64,000 nt of DNA from contig NC_057373.1 in the NCBI RefSeq assembly GCF_016906535.1, positions 1,736,001-1,800,000 of the forward strand, in the 5' to 3' direction. Positions within the stretch are counted from its first letter, which is position 1, and the number at the start of each line of letters is the position of its first letter. Made by a program: the position numbers and the translations under genes. Positions 21,689 through 32,046 of the stretch are shown here, piece after piece. The stretch is from Rhizoctonia solani (lineage: Eukaryota > Basidiomycota > Agaricomycetes > Cantharellales > Ceratobasidiaceae). The notes below the pieces were generated by a model. The model ran no database searches. It worked only from the letters and a program-made list of their open reading frames with translations, and was not told where the DNA came from.

Positions 21689-23743
21689 ATGGCAGGGACC
21701 GATGACCGAAGTAACGCGTACAATGTGCCGCCGGAGATGAGAGAATTTGTGAGAAAGCGCGACCAGCGCAAGTGTCTGTTGTGTGGAGCATCGAATACTC
21801 CCCCCGACACGGCGCTTATCGTTGCTGGGTCACCTTGGGACGAGATCGAGGTGGGCATAGCCATTGACCGATCTAGCTGGTGCTCATTTGCTTGCAGCTC
21901 GAATGGCTCAAGGAGCGTGGCCTTGTCCCCGAGGCTTTCAATGCGATTCATCCACAGAATATTATTTCATGTAAGCATTTGGATAGTTTGTGGTGCCTCG
22001 TTGACCTATGACATAGTATGTCCGAACCACCACGAGTTGTTCCTACATAGACGATGGTGTTTTGTGCCATGCCCAGAAGACAGACATATAATGCGTATTC
22101 ACGAGGAGCAAGACATGCGCGATCGCCTCTATCGTCGAGGTACCCTCGGCCCGGGGCATAGTATACCTCGTACAGTTCCTCAGGTATCCCCATACGCCTC
22201 TGCTTACTTAACCCTTACTGACCACCCACTAGCTCAGCGGTAAATTTGACTTTTTGAACTGTGCATTTGGAGATGATGCCCTTTCCATTACCCCCGCGGG
22301 TGGACGTATGACCCTCGTGTCTACCATGCCCCTAGACCATGAGTCAGCCCAGAACCTCCCCCGTCCACCTCAGTATCCTCTTCCCGGTGTCAATCCCTTT
22401 GTAATTCTTGCACACGCGGCCAAGTGTGTAGGCGGCCCTCGTAAGCCCATATTCCCCGAAATTGAGCAGGAGTAGGTCCCGCGCCTCCGCTCCATTACGC
22501 TCAGCGCTTACACTGATCATGTCTAATTAGGATCTCCGAGCTAGTCAACGCATACAACCTCGACCCGAGCTCATTTCCTCCTCCTGCCCCAAATCTATCA
22601 CAATCTCCAAATGTCCAGACTTATCAGTCTCCTCGCGAATCGACGAGTACCCATGATTCTGACTCGGAGCCTGAATCTCGCTCAAGTTCACCTACAAGTA
22701 TGGATGCTCCTCCCCCCGCCCCTATCGTACCACCTCCGCCTACATCTGCCCGTACCCGCAATTTTCCTAAGCCCTCTGTGGGGACGAGTCCCGAACAACC
22801 CTATCACACCGGTTATGGTATCAGCCGACAAGATACGGGCCAGTCACACTATTCAACCGGTCATTTTACGGGACCGACCAACACAGCCGGAACGCAGCCA
22901 ATTCCTATTTTCAGACCCCCTAGTGCGCTCGCAACTAATGCTCCACATCCAAATTTAATGGCAGAAGGTACCAGTCCAAGCAGTGGTACCGGCACCGGCG
23001 GAGGGGAGCGCGATCGAAGCAACATACCACCACCACCACCTATCCCACATCATCTCCAATCACAAGCCAGCATCCCGGCACATATGCAGCAGCAGATGAC
23101 TGGTACTGGGGTAAATGCTGGCGCTGGTGCCGGCCCCGGTGCCGGTGTTGGCGCAAACGCGGGCCGAAGGCGGCAAAGTGATAACCCACCTCCACCTGTC
23201 CAGATGACCAATCCACCCCCGCCAGCACCTCCCTCGGCCCAAGCATTCGCCCAGCAATCTCAATCATTTCCTCAATATGTGCAATACCCGAGTGCTACGA
23301 CGATTGGAGGAGCGGCAAGAGAAGGCCCTGGCTTGACCCGACGTCCGAGTAAACTTAGGCATTCGGAAGACTTGAGAGGGACCATACGGTCTCCGCCGCC
23401 TATTCCCATAGGGGTAACAACTGGTATGGGGCCAAGGTCGCCCGATAGGGATCGTGTTGTGAGTGGTAGTGGAGACAGAGTAACTCCAGGAGCGGGCATA
23501 GGAAATGGACCCAAATCTCCCGACGTACCTCTTTCTAGGCGTGAATCACATTCACAATTCCCCCGGCCTCGCGAACGAGAACGAGAACGCGATCGCGATC
23601 GCGATCGTGACTGGGACAACAATGGAGAACCGTTTGTATTCGGGCCTGATGTCTCCGCCGCAGACATTATTACACGACTGACAGAAGGACGGAGCGGGAG
23701 CAGCGCAGACTTCTCGGGTAGGCGCCGGAATGGGAGCACCTAG
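21689..23743 (+). CDS. HNH-domain protein with proline-rich tail
   Basis: Five exons (21689-21850, 21898-21970, 22017-22183, 22233-22471, 22531-23743) give 617 codons. The N-terminal 150 residues carry an HNH-type zinc/nuclease fold. It has a first Cys pair in RKCLLCGAS, then HPQNIIS and the CPNHHELF knuckle with Cys, Asn and two His. Basidiomycetes have many proteins with this domain and no assigned role, and nuclease activity is not established. Residues beyond about 230 are low complexity: Pro-rich runs, Gly-Ala repeats, and an Arg-Glu/Arg-Asp alternating tract near 23573-23610, ending RRRNGST. The start at 21689 (MAGTDDRSNAY) is chosen because E-boxes lie upstream of it. Confidence 0.75.
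23573..23610 (+). repeat. RE/RD-coding hexamer-like repeat
   Basis: Alternating CGAGAA and CGCGAT units encode Arg-Glu then Arg-Asp pairs inside the HNH protein's tail, similar to RNA-binding SR/RD tracts. Confidence 0.7.
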
Positions 23744-24366
23744 ATGCGAGAGAGGGAAGTTCGGAGTGTGCAAGTCAAATTCGAGTGGCGCATGTGCACA
23801 TCATCCGGACCGCTATATCGTTTGTTTTCCTCTGCTCGATGCTTTCTCTCTCACATGCCTAGAGTCCTTGCTTGCTTGTTTGTTTGTTTTCGTAGCTCAG
23901 CCCCACCTAGATTGGCGATATCTCGCTGGCTAGTTGGCAGCCTTTTCTTGATTTCCACCGTTCGGTTATTTGGAACACCCTGTACTACACCCACGTATGC
24001 TCTCCCCTGCTTCGTTCGAATTTGGCCTCGACTCATGAATCGGAACATGACACGACACGACATGATACAATAGTGTTACAGCCTTGTCAATCAATCAATC
24101 AAAGTGTATCTTTTTATAGCTTTTGTGGAGGCTTTGTTTGATATCATTAGGTGAAGTATATTCCTCCACTTGACCTCCACCGAGACCTCCACCGGCCCGG
24201 ATCTGGGTCGTCGCGTCATTCGACGAAATGAAAGTAACGATTGATAAGCAGTTTTAGGAAGGAAGGCAAGGAGACGATTCGTTGCATATATAAAGCTTGG
24301 ATTTTTCCAACGCCCCTTTAAGCCCACCTGCAGAATTTATCCATCAGCTAGACATCCACCAAAAAT
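23744..24366. other. Intergenic, 3' of HNH gene and 5' of reductase
   Basis: No coding signal was found. A short TCAA tandem repeat sits near 24085-24102, and a TATA box for the next gene at 24289-24296. Confidence 0.5.
24289..24296 (+). promoter_or_regulatory. TATA box of the epimerase-type reductase
   Basis: TATATAAA lies 71 nt upstream of the ATG at 24367. Confidence 0.6.
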
Positions 24367-25832
24367 ATGACTGCCATTAAAGCACCCGCGACTGTCCTTG
24401 TAACTGGTTGGCTTCTCACGCCTATCGTTCGATATATGGTTTATTAATCTGAGTGGGACGTAGGTGCGAGCGGATTTATTGCCGTTTGGGTTGTCAAGAC
24501 CTTCTTGGAGGAGGGGTACACTGTCAGGTAGGCGTATATTGCCCTAGACTTGGCCTATTTTTTCTGATTTTCGAGCAGAGGGACTGTCCGTTCTGCATCC
24601 AAGGGTGACTATCTCACCGATCTCTTCAAAAATTATGGAGATAAATTCCAATATGTAATTGTTGAGGATATCGCCAAGGTTCGTACATTCACCGTGCATA
24701 CATTACGATGTATTTATCGGAGTGTTTACAGGAAGGAGCCTTTGACGAGGCTGTTAAAGGCGTAGATGCAGTTGCCCATACTGCTTCTCCGTTCCACTTC
24801 CAGGCCGATGATCCACAAAGTGTGTGCCAGTTTATCTATCTGCTACCTCGACTGATTTTTGTATTTTTAGCTCTAATCGAACCCGCGGTCAAAGGAACTC
24901 TTGGGATTCTTGCCAGTGTTCACAAGTATGCACCCAACGTCCAGAGAATAGTGATCACTTCGAGCGTGGCAGCTATCATGGACGGATCCAAGCCGAGCGG
25001 AACTGTCTTTACTGAAGTGCGTACCCACGTTATGCCCAACCCCTCGACACGCAATTGATCAACTCCTCAACAGGATAACTGGAACATATTCTCCCTCGAC
25101 GAAGTCGAAACTAAAGGAAAGGCCGCGGCTGGAGGAGACAAGTACCGCGCAAGCAAAACGTTGGCTGAGAAAGCTGCATGGGCATTTTTGGAGGAGAGAA
25201 AGCCCAAATTCGATATCGCGACTATTAACCCACCGATGGTATACTTGCCTATTTTTTCATTCACGACGGTTGATTGACGTTTTGCGTAGGTGTTTGGCCC
25301 CATTCTACACCAAGTATCGAATCCTGAGAGTTTGAACACCTCGGTTGCGATGCTATACAAGATTTTGCATACCAAGGAAGCTGATCTGACGAAGGAGACG
25401 CTACTTTCCTCCAACATGTAGGTCTAAACACTTCGGTCCCTCCCCGAGAGGTTCTGATATGCTTGTAACTTATAGGAACTTTGTTGATGTACGAGATGTT
25501 GCGCTTGCTCACGTGCGGGCTCTAGAGAACCCAGAAGCAGGAGGACAACGATTCATTACTTCTGGAGGCACCTTGTGCTGGCAAGATGCTTGTACGTTCT
25601 CCCTCGTCTTCTTTCAAATGACTGTTCAACTGATATTTGGTGCTCACTAGTGGATGTCCTTGCGCCTCCGCACCCGCGTGGTACCCCTGGTTCGGGGAAG
25701 GGCCTTGTTCACAGCAGATACGATGCCAGCAAGGCGACCAGTGTGCTCGGAATTCATTTTAAAGGACTTGAAGAAAGTGTTCGTGATACAGAGGAGGGGC
25801 TGAGACGCCGCGGGTGGGGTGTGGAAGCGTAA
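24367..25832 (+). CDS. NAD(P)-dependent epimerase-type ketoreductase
   Basis: Extended SDR of the dihydroflavonol-4-reductase/Gre2 methylglyoxal-reductase type. It probably reduces aldehydes or ketones with NADPH. The Rossmann start reads VLVTGASGFIA (split by intron 1 after the first Gly codon's first base), followed by VDAVAHTASPFHF. The catalytic Tyr-x3-Lys is in KYRASKTLAE, and FDIATINPPMVFGP, NFVDVRDVALAHVRAL and SSNM are conserved. The C-terminal helix ends EEGLRRRGWGVEA. Eight or so exons use short GT-AG introns, and the frame is intact throughout. A strong TATA box lies upstream. A decayed relative of this gene's 3' half lies 3 kb downstream at about 29006-29418. The exact substrate is unknown. 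Confidence 0.9.
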
Positions 25833-26057
25833 ACAAGATAGCTATACACATGTAAAGTATACCAAAGTTAATTCAAATGACTTAATCATGACAGTAGATA
25901 CATGCATACTCAACCTAAATTACACTGGGTTGTATTTGTCTTTAAATGCAAATAACAGGCACGATATTATTTATTTTTGGTTAATTGGTATAAACTACCA
26001 GACAACGCAAAATTCGCTTGAATTTGCAAGATTCGTAGTCTCAAGCCCCGGTGAATT

Positions 26058-26318
26058 TTACAGAGAAGTTAAGGGCTTGGGTCTCTTTTCGGGCCGTACG
26101 CGCTGCATAACCGCAAATGGATTACGAGTCCACTTCACCACGGGCTTAACCTCCGCGGCCTCCACCTCCACCTCGGGAGTGACATTTGCCGCCTGGCACT
26201 AGGTTCGTAATACATGGTATTTGATCCGCAGTGATTGCGGGTATCATTTTGCCGCAATTGGCTTTGTACCTACCCGTGAGATGACAGGAGAGCGAGCAAT
26301 GTTTGGACTCTGCGTCAT
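26058..26318 (-). CDS. Hidden two-exon small protein (61 aa)
   Basis: Exon 1 is 26318-26274 (15 codons, MTQSPNIARSPVISR). Exon 2 is 26198-26058 (46 codons plus stop). A 75-nt intron with GTAGGT donor and CCTAG acceptor joins them in phase 0. The product has an acidic middle (PEVEVEAAEVKP) and a basic tail (NPFAVMQRVRPEKRPKP). It is too short and too split to stand out as an open frame. A TATATATATA element lies upstream, shared with the divergent aldo/keto reductase. I know no family for it. The join is well-formed, but expression is not shown by sequence alone. Confidence 0.5.
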
Positions 26319-26441
26319 TTTTCTTACGATCGGACGCAATATCCTGGTGGTCTGCTGAGCTAAAGACTTACTGTACACTAAGGACGCGCGTATACCAGTA
26401 GAAAATGATGGACGAATACTCCACCTATCGCATAGCTGTAG

Positions 26442-26451
26442 TATATATATA
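26442..26451. promoter_or_regulatory. TATA element between the small gene and the aldo/keto reductase
   Basis: TATATATATA is 50 nt upstream of the reductase ATG (26501) and about 125 nt upstream of the small minus-strand gene's start. It probably serves the reductase. Confidence 0.5.
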
Positions 26452-26500
26452 GCTGATGGATCATCCATAGTCTCTCACCAAATCTACTCACCAAATAACA

Positions 26501-28076
26501 ATGATACAGACAACAACTATAGCTGGGACCCCCATTGTTAAAATCGGACACGGATTAATGTCGGTAAGTATAATCTACAGTTATATCCCGAATACGATAA
26601 ACAAGTGCGTGTAGATGTCTTGGGTGCCCGAGCCCCCTTCTGACGAAGAATGTTTTGAGTCAATCATTGCGGGCATCAATGCAGCTCCTCCTGGAGTTAA
26701 GGTTTTCCTCAACGCTTGTATGTAACAACTTTGTGTGTGGTTATTCGAACGCATACACATTCAATCACTCCACAGGAGAATTTTATGGGACATGGCCAAA
26801 CACAACAGCCAATCTGGAACTACTAAACAGATTCTTTACCAAGTACCCCGAATACGCTGAGCGGACTTTTCTTTCAGTGAAGGCAAGTTTGACCGTTGGA
26901 GTGACAAAAATCGGTCCTTACGACCAATGCCCCCACTAGGGTGCAACTGTTTTTTCGGGGCATAGTTTTTCCCAAGACTGTTCGTAAGTAAAGCTTAATG
27001 CCTACTAAGACAATTATATAAATTTACTCATTTTATGAAACCAGTCCTGCTGGTTTGGAACGTAGCATCAGTAATATCATTCAAAAACTTGGTCCTAACA
27101 AGAAGATCGATCTGTTCGAGCCTGCGCGGTAAGTCTTGGATGTGATATGTGTGAATCAAGTTGACAATGCTTTGGGCTCTAAAAGGGTTGACCCCAATGT
27201 CTCTATGAAGAAACCATAAGCGAGCTTAATAAACACGGTGAGTTCCGATTCACAATTGATTGTTCTTTATACTCAAATACTGGATTCTGCAGTCGAATCG
27301 GGTAGTATTGGATCAATTGGATTGTCTGAATGTTCCGCAGCTACGCTTGAACGAGCAAGCAAGGTACATATATGCGCCTTATCTTTTATTGGACGAATGT
27401 TGACACAATAGAGGTAGGTTGGTAAGGTGGCGGCCGTAGAGATAGAGGTTTCGCTTTGGAGCTATGAAGAGGAGACTCGCAAAGGTGCGCTTCTGGTTTT
27501 CGGAGGTAGGATTGAAGTGCTAATTCGGTTGATTGCCAGTAATTTCCAAGGCCGCCGAGATTGGCGCAGTCATAGCCGCATATAGTCCACTCGGTCAAGG
27601 GGCACTAACCGGAAAGCTAAACCCGGCCGAACTAGGCAAGGACGATCACCGCAGTCGTTTTCCTAGGTTCCAAGAGGAGGTGATCACTTTGGTTTGGTTC
27701 AGAGTTATCTCACTGATAAACCTCTCCAACTCGCAGAGTTTTAAAAACAACGTAAAACTAGTGAACGCATTGAAGGACCTCGCTGAAAAGAAGGGCATCA
27801 CACCTGCTCAGCTCAGCCTTGCCTGGGTCTCCTCTCTCGGGCAACATGTAGTCCCCATTCCAGGCTCCACGTAAGTACCAGGATTCATACTATTCTCCAT
27901 AGCGTAACTCAATTATTTATAACCGTAGCCGCGCGGCTCGCACTGTCGAGAACGCATCTGCAGCTTCAATCGAATTGAGTAAACAAGAGTCAGAAGAAAT
28001 CACGCATATAATTGGAGCTAACCCTATATCCGGGGACCGGTATCCTGAAGAAGTGATGAAAACCGTCTGGCGATAA
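26501..28076 (+). CDS. Aldo/keto reductase, pyridoxal-reductase-like
   Basis: AKR family (AKR8-like), NADPH-dependent reduction of pyridoxal or other carbonyls, cytosolic. Blocks: [33 protein letters not shown] (catalytic-Tyr region), [70 protein letters not shown] and VVPIPGST. It ends [10 protein letters not shown]. The intron at 26883-26939 has a GC donor. Two lesions are visible. The junction 26717|26776 creates TGA where relatives have a Gly codon. Near 27206 one base is missing between VDPNVSM and ETISEL. These may be consensus errors or early decay; the rest is well conserved. Confidence 0.8.
26883..26939 (+). other. GC-AG intron in the aldo/keto reductase
   Basis: AAG|GCAAGT donor and CCACTAG acceptor, 57 nt. 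It joins LSVK to GATVFSG in frame; reading through hits a stop. Confidence 0.75.
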
Positions 28077-31000
28077 GCTTCTAGATGTTACCCTTGTTTT
28101 GATCTCCTACAATCTGTAAACACTCTTACCATGCGCACATATTTGTTGTGTTTGATAATGGCAATAGAGGTTTCATTCACAAGAAAGTATCTATATGATC
28201 TTCGTTGCCTCAACGAAGGAGGTGACCTAAGCGAGCTTGGCAACCCATAGAGGGGGTTCGAGCGCTGAAATAGGCTTCAGTTAGACATCACCACCAGAGT
28301 GTTCCTATTTTGGAACGCAGGTCTACGAGAAATAACAAGCACCGCACACAAACGAGGTAACCCACTCATCGGGCCATAATCCATGCAAAACCAACCTCAG
28401 AAATGCATCTCACCATTGACAGCCTAGTCCGACCGGAGATAAACAAAGGAGGAAGCATCCATAAGGAGGTAGGGTAGGCGTGAAGCAAGACTAGATAAAG
28501 TAGGGGAAATACCCTACCACCAATATTAATGGCATGACCATGTTGGGCTACACGCAAACGAACAGCGAGAAAAATTGTACCATCTAGGGAGCCCAGCGAC
28601 AACGTGAGAAGCAGAGTCAACGACTTGTGTGCTTTCTACAGATCAATTGCGCAACGGTAGAATTGACTGGTATAAACGCATTCCTCAGCATACACTAACC
28701 AGTGTATTGGAAGACATTACTGCCGAGCTAGTTCACCTGACTCTACACGGATCAGCATACTTGCAAGGAAATTATCTGACCAAAGCCAGAAGGGACCCAT
28801 CTATTTAAACTTGTCAAATCATACCGGGACAGGTTCAAGTACGTGATATGTTCAGGCAGGGCATTGTTACAACTAACGCTCCGACGGTGAGCATCATACC
28901 ATCCATACGTAACTGTGTTAGGATCTTGCCCAAACGCAACCATCAGGTCTTTCGTCGATTTCTACGCTAGGTGATAGCTTGAATACACCATCAATGCTCT
29001 TCATTCCAATGAAGAAACGCCCAACTTTTATCACGTTCATCTTACGTTCATCTTTTAATCGTTCGAATTCGCACATAGGCCAGTACCTCCTTGCCTATGT
29101 CGATAAAGTTATTCAGCTCAAATATCGTTTGGTTCCAGGAGCTCGGACGTCGTAAGCTAGTGATTCATAGTCTCGGGGAAACCCTATTGTTGGCAAGATA
29201 CATACAAGTATAGGGCATCGTCAGATTGACAAATCAGTGGCTATATTGTCGACTCATTGCCCCCGGAGGACATCCAGTGGGAGTAAGGGTCTCCTTCGCA
29301 ACATCTTAGCTCGGCCAAGGTGCGTGAGTTACTGAGGATCGACTTTAAGAGCCTAGACGAGAACGTGCATAAGACGGAAGCTGATCTCAGGACGCGTGGA
29401 AGGGGTCTTGAGGCTTGAACAAGATAAGTACCATGTGCATTGGTGATAGCCATGTGCTTGATCAAGTGGATCAATCACCGCTTATTCCCCAATGACCTCT
29501 GGTGATAAAGAAGTGTATCAAGTACCGTCTGTTTGAATGGTATACATTTAGAGCAATTGCCCCGTGGGTGCATTCTAGAACAAGGGGATGGTTAAGCATT
29601 AAGTATCCAGGGCAGGGTCGTGAATAAAATGAATCTTAACGGAAGATCGGTAGTTCTGCTTGACATTAGTCTCTTCCCCGCAGTAGACAAGTAAGCTATC
29701 CACGGTCATTCAATTGATTGTTACGAACTAGATGTATGCAATATCATATTCTGTGTCTGAGTTCAAGTAACGTTAATCTCCTCCTCTACGACACTTCAGG
29801 TTCGTTTGACCGTCCTATCAAACGTAGATTTCTGAAAGGGAACAGATCAGTGGTTGTCAGTTTGTTCAGGACTGGATATATTGGACCTTACAAAAGCTCA
29901 CGACACTTGTACGCTTGACGCTGATACAATTAAGGGAAGTGAGTCGATGACCTAAGCGGCTTTCTTACTGCCGGAGCTCGTATACGTATACATGTCCCCA
30001 CACTCGGACTGGTGTAACCGAGTGAGGGTGGTCGCCCTAACTTGCCTCGTAACTTCCAAATGTTGTATCGGTTCTCATATTGCTCATTCCGGTTTTAGGC
30101 ATCCTTATGGTAACGTACCCTGGCCATGGCTTGAGAGCCGGGCCCCGGGGTAGGAGTGGCAAAGTACGCATGATGCCGTGCTCGGCGATTCTTTCTCGCT
30201 TGTGATGGAAGATATCCACTTGGCCCGATGCTGCCAAAACTTCAGCACATCCCCTATAGGTCAATCCGGAACCTAGAGTTTGTAACTACGCTCTGAGGGT
30301 AAGGCGCTAGATTTCGGTGAGGGCAAAAGAGGCGCATGACAGCTGCCTGGAGAGACCTGGTTTTGTCATGTGCGGTTAGGAGCTAAACCTATGCGGTCGA
30401 CTCGACTAACGCGTATAGGTTCACCCATACTCGGGTTACGCCGTATACACAATGTTAATTGAGAAATGCCAAATACAGGAGGATTTACTCACGATACAAC
30501 GTCGCTTAGGCGATGAATTATATCCTCGATCTGCAAAGCATGTATGCATGTTTATGCATACCCTCATGCACCTCCTATATGTGCACATCGTCCTCGTTTC
30601 ATTCCTCGCGTGGTCATCACGCCCCATAGAATTCAAGTTTTTGACAGGCGCAGCGACAGTTTCGTGGTTTTTACTCGGACTGGAATAGCTAGACTGGGTC
30701 CCTAGCCAAAGAAGATCCGCGATTTCTCATAGGCTCGTGGCTGACACGTTTTGTCTACGTCGGTGTCCTAAAATGGCCCATCCTAAAGTTTTTCATCATG
30801 CGTGTTCCAATCGTGTTGAACATACATCAGCTATAATTGTTATCAACCCTCGGGGCGGCTACTGCTGAAATTTTAGTGTTTGTGCATGGACAGATCGCGA
30901 CAACCAATATTCGGTAGGCATGCCGAACCTGATGCGAACCCGCCAATGACTTGCCCCATCGGCCCCGAGGTGAGATTACTCATCCCGCTGGGTCAACCTG

Positions 31001-31084
31001 ACGAGTTCACAAATCAATTCATGCGTCCGGCACGCCGCGCCCACATTACACTATGCTACATGCACATGTACACCACTTCTGAAT
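28077..31084. other. 3-kb gene-poor interval
   Basis: No intact gene was found on either strand. Short frames of 60-100 codons lack conserved content. The only recognisable sequence is the decayed reductase at about 29006-29418. Composition looks mixed and eroded, as expected of old duplicated or transposon-derived DNA, but no transposase, reverse transcriptase or terminal repeats could be made out. Confidence 0.5.
29006..29418 (+). pseudogene. Decayed copy of the 3' half of an epimerase-type reductase
   Basis: The sequence lines up with the functional gene at 24367-25832. Near 29006-29035 EETPNF resembles its EERKPKF block. YVDKVIQLKYR (29090s) matches FVDVRDVALAHVR. GATTCAT followed by TGGCAAGAT at 29163-29200 matches 25550-25585. 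The end DFKSLDENVHKTEADLRTRGRGLEA mirrors the C-terminal helix and its stop. Frames are broken in the middle (stops near 29145 and 29290). It is an old paralogue rather than a recent copy, because divergence is high. Confidence 0.6.
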
Positions 31085-31693
31085 TCAAGTCGGACGGAAG
31101 AGTGTTACCACGCTCCATACGGCTTTGGCTCCCGTTTCCCACGCACTCGGACCACGCGCCTCGTCGCCGCCAAATTCCACCATGAGGCCTTGTCCCGGCC
31201 AGTCGCACCATATGCCAGGTCCCGCGGACCCCGTTCCTCCTCCTTTTCGCCCAGGCTCCCCAAAGTACTGGACAAATTCGGCGCCTACAGAGGTGGGTTT
31301 GAGGGTGAAAGATTTCGTACGAGATGTACTATCTGCCGCAACAGAAGGGTCCCGCTTTGAGAGCGGGAGTGGTAGACCGGGAAACGGGCGGTACCGAGAA
31401 GATGTTTTCGCTGCTCGGGCATTTCCAACCTCTGCATCTGGGACATTCATCACATCGATCGAGTCGCATACATATTCGTCGATATTCGAGCCCTTTGTCG
31501 GATGGGTGAACATAAGGCTGATCCCGATGTCATAGTAATTATCGTAGGTGGTACCAGCGTAGGTTTTGGAATCAGGAGCAGGTGAAGTGACAGGTGGAGT
31601 AGCAAGTGAACCAAGCTGTTGAATTAGGGCCTTCAACTTGGGCGAGTTACGTGGTTCACCAAGGATGCTCTGCAGATCGAGGTCGTTGTTCAT
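31085..31693 (-). CDS. Conserved basidiomycete protein of unknown function
   Basis: A single exon of 202 codons if started at MNNDLDLQSILGEPR (31693). The frame stays open upstream to 31786, but that extension looks non-coding. Features: an N-terminal helix (LKALIQQLGSL), a TPP/TSPAP linker, DNYYDIGISLMF, DSIDVMNVPDAEVG, GEPGRKGGGTGS, GIWCDWPGQGLMVEFGGDEARGP and a C-terminal WSVVTLFRP. I recall similar proteins of about 200 aa in other agaricomycetes, always without function. No signal peptide, so cytosolic. The plus-strand frame across it is an antisense shadow. Confidence 0.7.
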   Translation of the reverse strand: MNNDLDLQSILGEPRNSPKLKALIQQLGSLATPPVTSPAPDSKTYAGTTYDNYYDIGISLMFTHPTKGSNIDEYVCDSIDVMNVPDAEVGNARAAKTSSRYRPFPGLPLPLSKRDPSVAADSTSRTKSFTLKPTSVGAEFVQYFGEPGRKGGGTGSAGPGIWCDWPGQGLMVEFGGDEARGPSAWETGAKAVWSVVTLFRPT

Positions 31694-32046
31694 TATGAGG
31701 TACAATCCGCACGTGTTGATGGGATCCACTGATATCACACAACATAAGTGGTACGGCAAACGCAAACCGTGAATCAAATATGACATATGGGTTTATGGTT
31801 GATACATGTCATCGCAGAGAGCGCGACGGAAACTGGCAAGTAGGGTATGGGAAGAACAAAACGATAATGGCACAATTGTTGTTTAGAACCGAGCGGCGAA
31901 AAGAAAGTATAACGATGCCAAAAGAGTGGACGGGTTGATCGGAAAGAAGAAAAAAGTGCTATGAACAGTCCAAAGTTGACCGAGAATTAACGATACTGCA
32001 GTCCGTATCCGTGATCCTGTACAAAGTGTTACAAAAATTACCGCAT
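31694..32046. other. Intergenic
   Basis: The 5' flank of the 202-aa protein and 3' flank of the next minus-strand gene. Nothing else was recognised. Confidence 0.5.

Noticed and set aside
28077..31084. Possible transposon in the gene-poor interval
   Set aside because: No transposase or reverse-transcriptase frame, terminal repeat or target duplication could be identified by eye.
31125..31535. 136-codon plus-strand open frame
   Set aside because: It is antisense to the conserved 202-aa minus-strand gene and has no family character of its own.
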